Shown here: piece after piece, positions 63,301 to 64,000 of the stretch
How the letters are laid out: each line of letters begins with the position of its first letter
Position numbering within the stretch: position 1 is the first letter of the stretch
Assembly (NCBI GenBank): GCA_032622095.1
Contig: CP136065.1
Location: 247,503,474-247,567,473 of the forward strand
DNA: 64,000 bases
Direction: 5' to 3'
Source: Siphonodentalium dalli
Lineage: Eukaryota > Mollusca > Scaphopoda > Gadilida > Siphonodentaliidae
Program-made: the position numbers and the translations under genes
Notes under the pieces: generated by a model
What the model saw: only the letters and a program-made list of their open reading frames with translations
The model's database searches: none
Told to the model about the DNA's origin: nothing

Positions 63301-63798
63301 CGTTTCCGTGTTTCCTGGTTTATATATACATATATGTATGTCTTATTGTAACATGTTTTATCTATTGCAATTTATGTTTTATTTGGTAGTTTATTAAATA
63401 AAGTTTAATTAATCAAGGAGGTGTTCGGCTCGCAATAACTCTTACTGACGGTGGCAATATATTCCAATGGTTGTGCGATTTTCTGTAAACCGAACACCTC
63501 TCTAAACCGAACAGAAGGACCGCTGCGAAGGTTGTTCGGTTTAGAGAGGTTTTACTGTATACTGCTTACAAGAAGAGCATTTTCTAGTTCTCTTTTGTTA
63601 AGAGTCATGCTGACAGGAAAAACTTACCGGATGGACATTTAGTTTTCTTTTTACTTAACATACCACTCGGAAATTGAAAGTAATCTTACCGAGGGAGAAT
63701 TTTCTAGTTCTCTCTTCAGTTCCATTAGTCTATGTCTTTCCATCTGCAGACCTGACAGTTGCTTCATGTGTTCCCGCAATTTTGCCTCAAACTGTTCC
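18259..63798 (-). CDS. PCM1: PCM1 homologue, C-terminal ~1,240 codons in 21 exons (overview)
   Basis: PCM1 is the coiled-coil scaffold of centriolar satellites, which surround the centrosome and cilium base and deliver centrosomal proteins along microtubules. Twenty-one minus-strand exons were joined by eye; all have GT and AG borders and every phase matches (3,724 bp including the stop). The call rests on blocks characteristic of vertebrate PCM1, recalled and not searched: SLFEALRQTIYSEVAAFIS (exon 11), RIDTQHLDQQIKRIMKEIIP (exon 15), CGEDLLVDMSEVLFNELAFF (exon 16), TWGGST followed by an acidic run (exon 4), and a VED...DLPP C-terminus. Human PCM1 is about 2,000 residues, so the N-terminal part should lie beyond base 64000. 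Introns run from about 0.1 to 9 kb and hold most transposons in the window. Exon borders are predictions; alternative or very small exons could be missed. Confidence 0.93.
18509..18612. repeat. 25-bp tandem repeat, four units
   Basis: The unit AATTTAAATACGGCTTAGAA plus CAGTT is repeated almost perfectly in the last PCM1 intron. Confidence 0.9.
19119..19181 (-). CDS. PCM1: PCM1 exon 20 (63 bp)
   Basis: Acceptor GCATTACAG, donor CAG|GTATGC. Encodes VEDFEEVTMDDLPPLLDIKC plus Q. The VED...DLPP pattern matches the recalled end of human PCM1. Confidence 0.85.
19182..19700. other. Intron sequence without recognised features
   Basis: PCM1 intron 19-20 outside MITE A2. No repeat or coding frame recognised. 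Confidence 0.35.
19701..20145 (-). mobile_element. Family A MITE, copy A2
   Basis: TTAA duplications, CCCTTTACCCAACA ends, two opposed hairpins with an expanded TTTTTCTACATTCTTTGACA spacer; the tail is on the left, so reverse to A1. Confidence 0.85.
20332..20587 (-). CDS. PCM1: PCM1 exon 19
   Basis: Acceptor GTGTTTTAG, donor GAG|GTGGGT. Joined to exon 18 it reads TKPFTRIGSDEDDDEADDES, a strongly acidic stretch typical of the PCM1 C-terminus. Confidence 0.88.
20930..21507. repeat. Family D repeat, copy D2, split by MITE B2
   Basis: ATTACACGCTTGTTCCTAGA at the left and TGTGTCGTTCTGTGT at the right match D3 (44305-44681). The foldback around GGAAGGATAGAACTTG and TTCTATCCTTCCG is kept. B2 sits exactly at the TTAA in ACACGTGTTAATGGG. 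Confidence 0.7.
21113..21384. mobile_element. Family B MITE, copy B2 (one hairpin)
   Basis: TTAA on both sides, ends CCCTTTGAGTGCCAGG and CCTGGCACTGAAAGGG, one hairpin at about 21168-21233 and a GGGCCGATGAGATCGGCCCC palindrome. Confidence 0.85.
21517..21647 (-). CDS. PCM1: PCM1 exon 18
   Basis: Acceptor TTGCTTTTTAG, donor ACCAG|GTAAGG. Encodes DDDLAAEILPQELDDKENIE and LNIRLAVSETKPFT. Phase 2 out fits exon 19. Confidence 0.87.
21717..22585 (-). mobile_element. Retroposon-like insertion with 10-bp target duplication
   Basis: AAGAGAATTA occurs at 21707-21716 and 22586-22595, flanking 869 bp of higher-GC sequence. On the minus strand it ends in CAACAACAAAAA, a short A-rich tail. It has two overlapping minus-strand frames (SWSLHAHKGRYQLVLDF...; MPRLAAWKEKKATDVTPASS) that probably were one frame before a frameshift. 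The protein is proline-, serine- and lysine-rich and was not recognised; a LINE ORF1 fragment is one possibility. Confidence 0.6.
21824..22300 (-). pseudogene. Open frame within the retroposon-like insertion
   Basis: 158 codons: a Pro/Ser/Glu-rich N-terminal half (SPPPSPPRPDADTSDFIPKT), a helical part (DATRLWRENYIKESSKYLAS) and a Lys-rich tail (PPKNKNKKRKKQPAKAKR). It lies wholly inside the 869-bp insertion in a PCM1 intron, so it is most likely element-derived. Function unknown. Confidence 0.4.
23165..23230 (-). pseudogene. Relic of the PCM1 exon 17 repeat in an intron
   Basis: On the minus strand, GATGAAGTCGGAGTTACCAC resembles the exon 17 segment coding DEVGVTTA. No acceptor opens the frame, so it is treated as a decayed copy. 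Confidence 0.4.
23225..23380 (+). mobile_element. Non-LTR retrotransposon 3' end fragment
   Basis: CAGCAGGGCTATGTTCCCCA, then TTAATTTATTGTACTATTCA, GTAAATAAAATT and a (CTATC)n tail. This arrangement is usual for 3' ends of LINE copies in invertebrates. No coding part remains. Confidence 0.55.
23551..23989. mobile_element. Family E element carrying the hairpin cassette
   Basis: Outer inverted repeats of about 40 bp (TATGTGACCCGCCATATCTA, CCAGTCGTAAGTCGGGA) unrelated to families A-C. Inside, directly after TTTTTTTACCCTGTGCC, lies the usual hairpin (tip CGACC-AAA-CGTCG) and, at the other end, a second, half-deleted hairpin before GACACAGGGTAAAAAAAA. No TTAA duplication is visible. Confidence 0.75.
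24105..24332 (-). CDS. PCM1: PCM1 exon 17
   Basis: Acceptor CCTCTTCAG, donor AAG|GTGAGA; 76 codons, phase 0. Contains two tandem 19-residue repeats (AEDSKS.DE..VTTAMR.T), then ASEEEDLGK. Acidic and probably disordered. Confidence 0.87.
24333..24906. other. Intron sequence with a small tandem repeat
   Basis: ACTCATGGAATGGTGAAGAT recurs three times at about 24351-24456 with 40-45 bp spacing. Otherwise unannotated. Confidence 0.45.
24907..25110. mobile_element. Tigger/pogo-like transposon end fragment
   Basis: TACAGTGAAACCTGCTTTGG followed by repeated CGACCACCTG/AACGACCGG motifs. CAGTGAAACCT ends are typical of pogo/Tigger Tc1 relatives. The motif recurs in the same direction at about 26135-26165. 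Confidence 0.5.
25111..26348. other. Intron sequence without firm features
   Basis: AT-rich, no host exon recognised; may include the interior of the degraded Tigger-like element. Confidence 0.3.
26349..26748 (-). mobile_element. Family A MITE, copy A3
   Basis: TTAA duplications and both hairpins intact; tail on the left. Very similar to A4 and A8. Confidence 0.87.
26782..27966. mobile_element. Pogo/Tigger-like non-autonomous element, 1,185 bp
   Basis: CAGTGAAACCTCTCCAAACC at the left and GGTTTAGAGTGGTTTTACTG at the right, flanked by TA (26780-26781, 27967-27968). Many TTCGG/CCGAA motifs near both ends. No transposase frame. The right end lies 20 bp from the exon 16 donor. Confidence 0.75.
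27989..28124 (-). CDS. PCM1: PCM1 exon 16 (conserved PCM1 block)
   Basis: Acceptor TATTACAG, donor CCAAG|GTTTGT. Encodes CGEDLLVDMSEVLFNELAFF then RLMQDLDDPATAERMRNR. A pogo-like transposon ends 20 bp inside the following intron. Confidence 0.94.
28211..28651. mobile_element. hAT-like family F MITE, complete copy F3
   Basis: CAAGCCTGCAAATAGGGTGC to GCTAATTGCAGGCTTG with exact 8-bp duplications AGGGAAGG (28203-28210, 28652-28659). It has two foldbacks, one near each end, built on GAATGAGGTCCCCAGAG and ATTCACCCTCTGGGGACC, and a 240-bp centre. 441 bp, no coding. Confidence 0.9.
28875..29352. mobile_element. Family H repeat H3, split by a Tc1-like MITE
   Basis: Starts TTAACCCCTTCTATACTAAA and ends TTTAGTATAGAAAAAAGATA. 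Interrupted by T4. Confidence 0.65.
29067..29280. mobile_element. Tc1/mariner-like foldback MITE, copy T4, nested
   Basis: CAGTAATACTCTAATTAATC to GAGCTTTACTG; TA follows the right end, the left flank has mutated. Centre palindrome GGAAAGCTCTCCCCGAGAGC. Confidence 0.78.
29545..29610. repeat. Family H fragment
   Basis: AACCCTTTCTATACTAAATG and GATTCTCCCACTCCATG; only the terminal part is present. Confidence 0.5.
29836..32195 (-). mobile_element. tRNA-derived SINE (312 bp) split by a hAT element
   Basis: On the minus strand the head at 32195 reads GGTGGCTCATTCGGTTAGGG (A box-like) and GGTTCAAATCC (B box). The far end has CTCCACCACTAAAACTGGCA, AGCGACATTAAACCCC and a (CAAT)n tail at 29836-29856. 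A 14-bp duplication CTATTGCAAGAGGA flanks it (29822-29835, 32196-32209). The 3' region resembles SINEs common in molluscs. RNA polymerase III would have transcribed the intact copy. Confidence 0.85.
30059..32098. mobile_element. Non-autonomous hAT element, 2,040 bp, inserted in the SINE
   Basis: TAGAGGTGGGCCGATAATCG at the left pairs with GTATCGGCCCATCTCTA at the right, with exact 8-bp duplications CACGATGG (30051-30058, 32099-32106). Subterminal regions are full of CGGTATCGG repeats, as in many hAT elements. No transposase motif recognised in the interior. Confidence 0.88.
32611..32998 (-). mobile_element. Family A MITE, copy A4
   Basis: TTAA duplications, two hairpins, reverse orientation. 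One GGCCAAAACC repeat near the left end is missing compared with A3. Confidence 0.87.
33204..33442 (-). CDS. PCM1: PCM1 exon 15 (conserved PCM1 block)
   Basis: Acceptor GCTTTACAG, donor AGAAA|GTAAGT. Encodes RIDTQHLDQQIKRIMKEIIP, VLKEHMDDICSQHLLSYIR and FFQRQLGNILSNTLSKFEGR, matching the recalled C-terminal conserved region of PCM1. Confidence 0.94.
33835..34217 (+). mobile_element. Family A MITE, copy A5
   Basis: Left TTAA and right TCAA; CCCTTTACCCAACA ends; two hairpins; forward orientation. Lacks the T-run found beside the second hairpin in A1. Confidence 0.85.
34667..34837 (-). CDS. PCM1: PCM1 exon 14
   Basis: Acceptor TTTTCATACAG, donor GTG|GTGAGT; 57 codons, phase 0 at both ends. Encodes ALQRMRGFEQDILEAETAIN and a Ser/Thr-rich tail. 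Confidence 0.85.
34838..35243. other. Intron sequence with an unrecognised open frame
   Basis: A 104-codon plus-strand frame at 34945-35259 (contains LAWQHLGETIFPFFHEYSF) has no recognised domain. AACGAGAGGCCGGTTATGAA near 34860 resembles the start of the insertion at 58749. Confidence 0.3.
35268..35707. mobile_element. hAT-like family F MITE, copy F4, at the satellite edge
   Basis: Two foldbacks as in F3. Ends CAGGACTGAAGATATGG and CTTATTTTCAGGCCTG. Both flanks read ATTTTAGTG, which is also part of the 52-bp satellite unit, so the element lies inside a satellite-like monomer. Confidence 0.75.
35708..38652. repeat. 52-bp satellite array, about 57 units
   Basis: The unit is CATGGATTACAACTTATGAC, AGATCCTCACGGCATTCTGA, TTTTAGTGGAGG. 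Two unit types differ at one base (GGAGACATGG or GGAGGCATGG) and alternate in the first units, a 104-bp higher-order pattern. One unit near 36533 carries a small CATTC duplication. Units are more than 95 percent alike by eye. Confidence 0.95.
38653..39217. other. Intron sequence right of the satellite
   Basis: AT-rich, with three short GTGGGCATTAAC-like repeats at about 38830-38905. No other feature. Confidence 0.4.
39218..39458. mobile_element. Family B MITE, copy B3 (one hairpin)
   Basis: TTAA duplications, CCCTTTGAGTGCCAG and CTGGCACTCAAAGGG ends, one hairpin, GGGCCGATAATATCGGCCC palindrome. Confidence 0.85.
40034..40458. mobile_element. hAT-like family F MITE, copy F5
   Basis: CAAGCCTGAGTTTAATGTGC to ATAAACTCAGCTTG; two foldbacks, the right one shortened. 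No matching 8-bp duplication on its own. Confidence 0.75.
40463..40903. mobile_element. hAT-like family F MITE, complete copy F6
   Basis: CAAGCCTGCAAATAGGGTGC to GCTATTTGCAGGCTTG with exact duplications CTTGTACT (40455-40462, 40904-40911). The target includes the last four bases (CTTG) of F5. Confidence 0.9.
40996..41944. other. Intron sequence with one short inverted dispersed repeat
   Basis: 41508-41582 (GGCCCAGTTTGTTTCAGCAA, GGCTTCGGCATTGCTGATTG) recurs in inverted orientation at about 44048-44140. Otherwise nothing recognised. Confidence 0.5.
41945..42160. mobile_element. Family H repeat, copy H5
   Basis: TTAACCCTCCTATTCCTGAA, GGATTCCCCCATTCTG and AGGGATGTCCAGAAAGTAAC match H1-H3 with more divergence. 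Confidence 0.5.
42180..42579. repeat. Dispersed repeat R, copy 2
   Basis: Nearly identical to 15130-15530 but not inside a family F element, which shows that R is an independent repeat. Confidence 0.7.
42606..42879. mobile_element. Family B MITE, copy B4 (one hairpin)
   Basis: TTAA duplications; the left end has mutated (CGTTTGATTGCCAGG), the right end is CTTGGCACTCAAAGGG. The T-run after the hairpin is lengthened and TTTTTACAATTTTAATATAT is duplicated. Confidence 0.83.
43157..43552. mobile_element. hAT-like family F MITE, copy F7, right end cut
   Basis: CAAGCCCGAGTTTAGTGTGT left end and both foldbacks; stops at TGCAAATGACAG without the outer right end. Confidence 0.7.
43796..43972 (-). CDS. 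PCM1: PCM1 exon 13
   Basis: Acceptor TTTGTTGCAG, donor CAG|GTGTTG; 59 codons, phase 0 at both ends. Encodes KRAWVHKSEAPHQESQQPSQ and LSSLSTPSSSMGENPFSRD. The intron that follows is the largest, 8.96 kb, and holds the satellite array. Confidence 0.85.
44305..44681. repeat. Family D repeat, copy D3 (uninterrupted)
   Basis: ATTACACGCTTGTTCCTAGA to TCGTTCTTTGTATATA, with a foldback of TTAATGGGTTTGTTG and CAACAAACCCATTAA. The TTAA that is occupied in D2 is intact here (about 44559-44562). An expanded CCATATGGA/TATGTTCCATA stretch at 44355-44440 is private to this copy. Confidence 0.7.
44682..45258. other. Intron sequence without recognised features
   Basis: AT-rich; no exon or repeat identified. 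Confidence 0.35.
45259..45360 (-). CDS. PCM1: PCM1 exon 12
   Basis: Acceptor CGTTACAG, donor AAG|GTAGGA; 34 codons, phase 0 at both ends. Encodes SELTPSESLLTTDDETIK, with possible phosphorylation sites. Confidence 0.85.
45612..45866. mobile_element. Family C MITE, copy C3, decayed left end
   Basis: GATCTTCCTGAAATTTTATG left part, two hairpins with CTCCC-ATA-GAAAG and CTCCC-GAG-GGAGG tips, right end TTATGAATGGGTTAA. Confidence 0.7.
45955..46189 (-). CDS. PCM1: PCM1 exon 11 (conserved PCM1 block)
   Basis: Acceptor CATTTACAG, donor TTTAT|GTGAGT. Encodes SLFEALRQTIYSEVAAFIS, then NENRPHFLIQVFKELQLI and DYLRTRCLSAIRQIVSDYIS, closely resembling a strongly conserved stretch of vertebrate PCM1. This is the best family marker in the gene. 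Confidence 0.93.
46285..46670. repeat. Mollusc-type dispersed repeat
   Basis: GACCGGAAAATGTAGGAATT and its copy GACAGAAAAATGTAGGAATA, GGGGGATAACTCC, then ACGGACGGACGCCCCGAAGG and CCCACATCTCGTTGTGGGAG. Two internal units of about 170 bp. The same kind of sequence closes the repeats at 6950 and 59390. Confidence 0.55.
46917..47040 (-). CDS. PCM1: PCM1 exon 10
   Basis: Acceptor TTGTCTTGTAG, donor GATAG|GTAAAT. Encodes EYGRFRNLASQTGAMG and a Ser-rich segment, SVSSVASSEPGPENVDD. Confidence 0.85.
47041..47899. other. Intron sequence with an unrecognised 72-codon frame
   Basis: A plus-strand frame at 47535-47753 (TIWREVCDNISWREVVTLSR) is less AT-rich than its surroundings and may be a retroelement scrap. 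A small duplication of TTTTTAGATAAAAAGTGATT lies at 47107-47145. Confidence 0.35.
47900..48301 (-). mobile_element. Family A MITE, copy A6
   Basis: TTAA duplications, two hairpins (one with an extra TA in the arm), tail on the left. Confidence 0.85.
48340..48405. mobile_element. Family C end fragment (C6)
   Basis: TGCACTGGCACAGGATCTTT to CCGTCATGAAAGGGTTA; only the outer end beyond the hairpins is left, beside A6. Confidence 0.65.
48650..48708 (-). CDS. PCM1: PCM1 exon 9 (59 bp)
   Basis: Acceptor ATTTCTTCAG, donor CAAG|GTCAGT. Encodes QNRARKVNKSTSTTYEEQQ. Phases 2 in and 1 out fit both neighbours, which supports this small exon. Confidence 0.8.
48880..49090. repeat. Family H fragment H6 and a CGGTATCGG scrap
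   Basis: CTTTCTATACTGAATGGATT, then CCCATTCAGTTATAAAAGTC. TATCGGTATCGGAAATCAGG just before it resembles the subterminal repeats of the hAT element at 30059. Confidence 0.5.
49187..49892 (-). CDS. PCM1: PCM1 exon 8 (largest, 706 bp)
   Basis: Acceptor ATATTACAG, donor AAAAG|GTAATT. It starts VSMSPSMTCRSNTMPDMMQQ, is rich in Gln, Asn, Met and Pro, and has a coiled-coil stretch (QSQITSIQHQINQLFNLFDN). It contains two copies of a 36-39 residue repeat (TYDG...TISPNVQR.DF.LRP.VP.FP.RN) and ends SERTQRQKR. Confidence 0.87.
50271..50957. repeat. 49-bp minisatellite, 14 units
   Basis: The unit is GAAAGGTACTGGTACTTCGT, GTCATGTGATTTTGTTTGTG, TGGGGTATT, in PCM1 intron 7-8. Point variants are ATTTTATTTG or ATTTTGTTTG, TTCATG or TTCGTG, and GGTATT or GGCATT. 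Confidence 0.93.
50990..51420 (-). repeat. 36-bp minisatellite made of copied exon 7 donor sites
   Basis: On the minus strand each unit reads TCAATACATCAGGTTAGAAT then TATAGTCAAAACCTTG, with a second type TCAATACCTCAGGTAAGAAT. The first unit is the real end of exon 7 plus its donor. About 12 units: the first two steps are 34 bp and the rest 36 bp, the later ones alternating as 72-bp dimers. Confidence 0.92.
51400..51577 (-). CDS. PCM1: PCM1 exon 7
   Basis: Acceptor CATTGTAG, donor ATCAG|GTTAGA. Encodes a polar helix (SAEQIVRDNEQSETSTQVSK) and MCEKILNEQKVIQEYFQNH. Its last ~14 bases and donor are copied many times in the adjacent minisatellite (50990-51420). Confidence 0.85.
51884..52093. mobile_element. 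Foldback element nested in the hAT element
   Basis: CTTTTCTGACAATATACTCA pairs with TGAGTATATTGTCAGAAAAG, and an inner pair CCCAGCGACA / TGTCGCTGGG forms the centre. Confidence 0.7.
52197..52694 (-). pseudogene. hAT transposase N-terminal fragment (BED zinc finger, degraded)
   Basis: A 130-codon frame ending at 52302 contains SKVWQYLGFGTYTVEEDGCI and ISYKTGVTTNM, the pattern of BED fingers at the start of hAT transposases. One expected cysteine is serine (TISKLC) and the His end is lost (TTNMSILD, then stop). In another frame just downstream, SSGQLRLQDVFSKLAK resembles the linker after the BED domain. No catalytic domain remains, so inactive. Confidence 0.75.
53056..53707. mobile_element. 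TTAA-type element, 652 bp, other family
   Basis: TTAA at both ends, with AGGGGTACTGTAC and GTACAGTACCCCT inverted ends. Unlike families A-C in end sequence and without the hairpin cassette. No transposase. Confidence 0.7.
53708..54454. other. Intron sequence without recognised features
   Basis: No exon or repeat was recognised between the two transposons. Confidence 0.35.
54455..54921. mobile_element. Inverted-repeat element with ~120-bp arms, 467 bp
   Basis: GATGGGGTCATTGTCACAAG pairs with CTTGTGACAATGACCCCATC. Each arm holds three copies of GTAGCCAGCTTTT spaced about 33 bp (GGTCACATTCGTAGCCAGC, GATCACAAATGTAGCCAGC, GATCACATTTGTAGCCAGC). Target duplication unclear. Confidence 0.75.
55117..55205 (-). 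CDS. PCM1: PCM1 exon 6
   Basis: Acceptor ATTTCAG, donor GAG|GTTTGT. Encodes a short basic segment, NVQNDGNYAGAKPKGKKNNR. Phase 1 in, phase 0 out. Confidence 0.8.
55206..56360. other. Intron sequence without recognised features
   Basis: PCM1 intron 5-6 apart from T5. No coding or repeat pattern stood out. Confidence 0.35.
56361..56571. mobile_element. Tc1/mariner-like foldback MITE, copy T5
   Basis: CAGTAATGCTCTAAGTAATC to TTAGGGCATTAC; TA precedes the left end. The right end has lost the final TG of ACTG and lies against the exon 5 donor. Long perfect palindrome through GGAAAGCTCTCCCCGAGAGC. Confidence 0.8.
56578..56757 (-). CDS. PCM1: PCM1 exon 5
   Basis: Acceptor TTTTGACAG, donor CCAAA|GTATGTG. 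Encodes FPSDGIVQVEEEEEASSRQR and a polar, Arg/Gln/Ser-rich tail. Tc1-like MITE T5 begins within the first ten intron bases. Enters and leaves in phase 1. Confidence 0.82.
56959..57220. mobile_element. Family C MITE, copy C4
   Basis: TTAACCTTTCCATGACTTTA left end, GCTCCCGTCATGAAAGA right end (mutated); two hairpins with CTCCC-ATA-GGGAG and CTCTC-TAC-GGGAG tips. Confidence 0.75.
57513..57768. mobile_element. Family C MITE, copy C5
   Basis: TTAA duplications, CCCTTTTCTGACAGGAGCTG left and GCTCCAGGCATGAAATGG right. The first hairpin has lost part of its right arm. Confidence 0.78.
57769..58606. other. Intron sequence without recognised features
   Basis: AT-rich with a purine-rich GAAGTGAGAAGTGGAAGACA stretch near 58075. 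No feature assigned. Confidence 0.35.
58607..60351 (+). mobile_element. Family A MITE, copy A7, split by a 1.34-kb insertion
   Basis: Left part 58607-58748 (TTAA, CCCTTTATCCAACA, first hairpin, spacer up to GTAAGAA) and right part about 60091-60351 (AAAATGGTAAAAAGTG, second hairpin, tail, GGGTTAA). The right TTAA is 5 bp from the exon 4 donor. Confidence 0.82.
58749..60090. mobile_element. Unclassified 1.34-kb insertion with ~149-bp repeats
   Basis: It starts near ACGAGAGGCCGATCACGATC and ends near CATGGTATGGGTAAAC. It holds four tandem units of about 149 bp at 59388-59985 (GGGCCATAACTCCGTA, CAAACCCATATTCGAACTCG, CACCAAATTTGGTTCC, AAAAAATGTTTGAGTTATGG), then a GGAC/GACA run (59980-60030). 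No terminal inverted repeats seen. Such ACCAAATTTGGTT-GGACGGAC repeats are frequent in mollusc genomes (general knowledge). Confidence 0.65.
60357..60481 (-). CDS. PCM1: PCM1 exon 4
   Basis: Acceptor GCTTCCAG, donor GATG|GTTAG. Encodes ATMATWGGSTVDNLES followed by an acidic run (EDDDIDGEDSNEEDEDD). The TWGGST-acidic pairing is typical of PCM1. The TTAA of MITE A7 starts at intron base 6. Confidence 0.88.
60944..61121 (-). CDS. PCM1: PCM1 exon 3
   Basis: Acceptor TTCCAG|TTTCATC and donor TTCGG|GTATAT. Encodes NDEIYDSMRKQRIIREELRS and a basic helix KKKELEAIMRKDRNRK, a coiled-coil piece. The acceptor lacks a strong pyrimidine tract, and MITE A8 begins only about 34 bp upstream. Confidence 0.85.
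61155..61544 (-). mobile_element. Family A MITE, copy A8
   Basis: TTAA duplications, left end CTCTTTACCCAACA (one mutation), two hairpins, tail on the left. About 34 bp from the exon 3 acceptor. Confidence 0.86.
61937..62048 (-). CDS. PCM1: PCM1 exon 2
   Basis: Acceptor CAAACAG, donor ACAT|GTAAGT. Encodes a Pro/Glu/Lys-rich, probably disordered linker (AQETAPKQPEESNKPD). Ends in phase 1, matching exon 3. Confidence 0.8.
62124..62519. mobile_element. Degenerate inverted-repeat element
   Basis: Left ACTGTGAATGGCTTTAAATT with CGTTGG and right CCACGAATAAATGTACTTTT ending ACAGTA pair loosely. ACTGT...AATTCGTGG ends are seen in many invertebrate MITEs. A 16-bp duplication TGGGTCCGCCGGTACT lies inside (62206-62238). 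Confidence 0.45.
62680..63557. mobile_element. Pogo/Tigger-like element, left-truncated second copy
   Basis: Matches the right three quarters of 26782-27966 (TAACAACAGTTAGTTACAAA, AATAAGCGTACCAATTTAAT, AACCGAACACC) and ends GGTTTAGAGAGGTTTTACTG plus TA. A 63-codon plus frame at 63451-63642 spans its end and is not a gene. Confidence 0.7.
63690..63798 (-). CDS. PCM1: PCM1 exon 1 of this window
   Basis: Acceptor TTTTCAG before 63798, donor TCG|GTAAGA after 63690. The first base completes a codon from an exon beyond the window. It encodes an amphipathic helix (KQLSGLQMERHRLMELKREL) of coiled-coil type, ending ENSPS. Confidence 0.85.
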
Positions 63799-64000
63799 CT
63801 GAAAACGTAATTTTTTAAATTAATCTATAGTGTTACTATAACTACAACTCCAATTTTGTCTTGATTTTCATTTCAATACAAACTGTGATAGTCAATGAAT
63901 ATCATTTTATGTAATGCATTAAATTCTGTTCCAGTTCAGAATACAATAGTACTTTTTATTTTAGCTCATCCCATGCAGCATATCTGCAATTCTGAAAATG
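63799..64000. other. Start of the next upstream PCM1 intron
   Basis: Sequence upstream of PCM1 exon 1 of this window; AT-rich intron reaching the right edge. Confidence 0.5.

Overview
The window is nuclear DNA from an animal and reads as a repeat-rich lophotrochozoan genome, most likely a mollusc. Genes carry GT-AG introns. Intergenic and intronic DNA is AT-rich and crowded with short DNA transposons. Several repeats are of the kind common in molluscs, for example the ACCAAATTTGGTT blocks that end in GGAC/GACA runs at 6950-7015, 46290-46650 and 59390-60040. The species call is an inference; no search was run.

Two host genes can be supported. (1) At the left edge, on the plus strand, is the last coding exon of a BTB-BACK protein resembling BTBD17 (601-1884). 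(2) From 18259 to beyond the right edge, on the minus strand, lie 21 coding exons of a PCM1 (pericentriolar material 1) homologue. Every exon-exon phase agrees and gives about 1,240 codons, from coiled-coil segments to the natural C-terminus. The N-terminal part lies beyond base 64000. PCM1 is the scaffold of centriolar satellites; the window shows no functional link between the two genes.

Layout: 1-600, intron of the BTB gene with a TTAA-type MITE; 601-1884, BTB exon; 1885-18190, intergenic, with MITEs, two 33-bp minisatellites and a composite hAT-like element; 18190-63800, PCM1, whose 20 introns hold almost all other features. The largest intron (34838-43795) contains about 57 copies of a 52-bp satellite.

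The most distinctive feature is a palindromic cassette whose hairpin arm reads CCAATGCATTCTCTTATATA. It occurs about 30 times as one or two opposed hairpins. The same cassette sits inside at least four MITE families with unrelated outer ends (here A, B, C and E), and one family-B copy (14004-14143) lacks it. The hairpin tip differs between families by matched changes on both sides. Other notable items are a tandem array of splice donors at the 3' end of a PCM1 exon, transposons lying 5-35 bp from PCM1 splice sites, a SINE split by a hAT element with both target duplications intact, and a TTAA MITE insertion whose empty site survives in a paralogous repeat in the same window.
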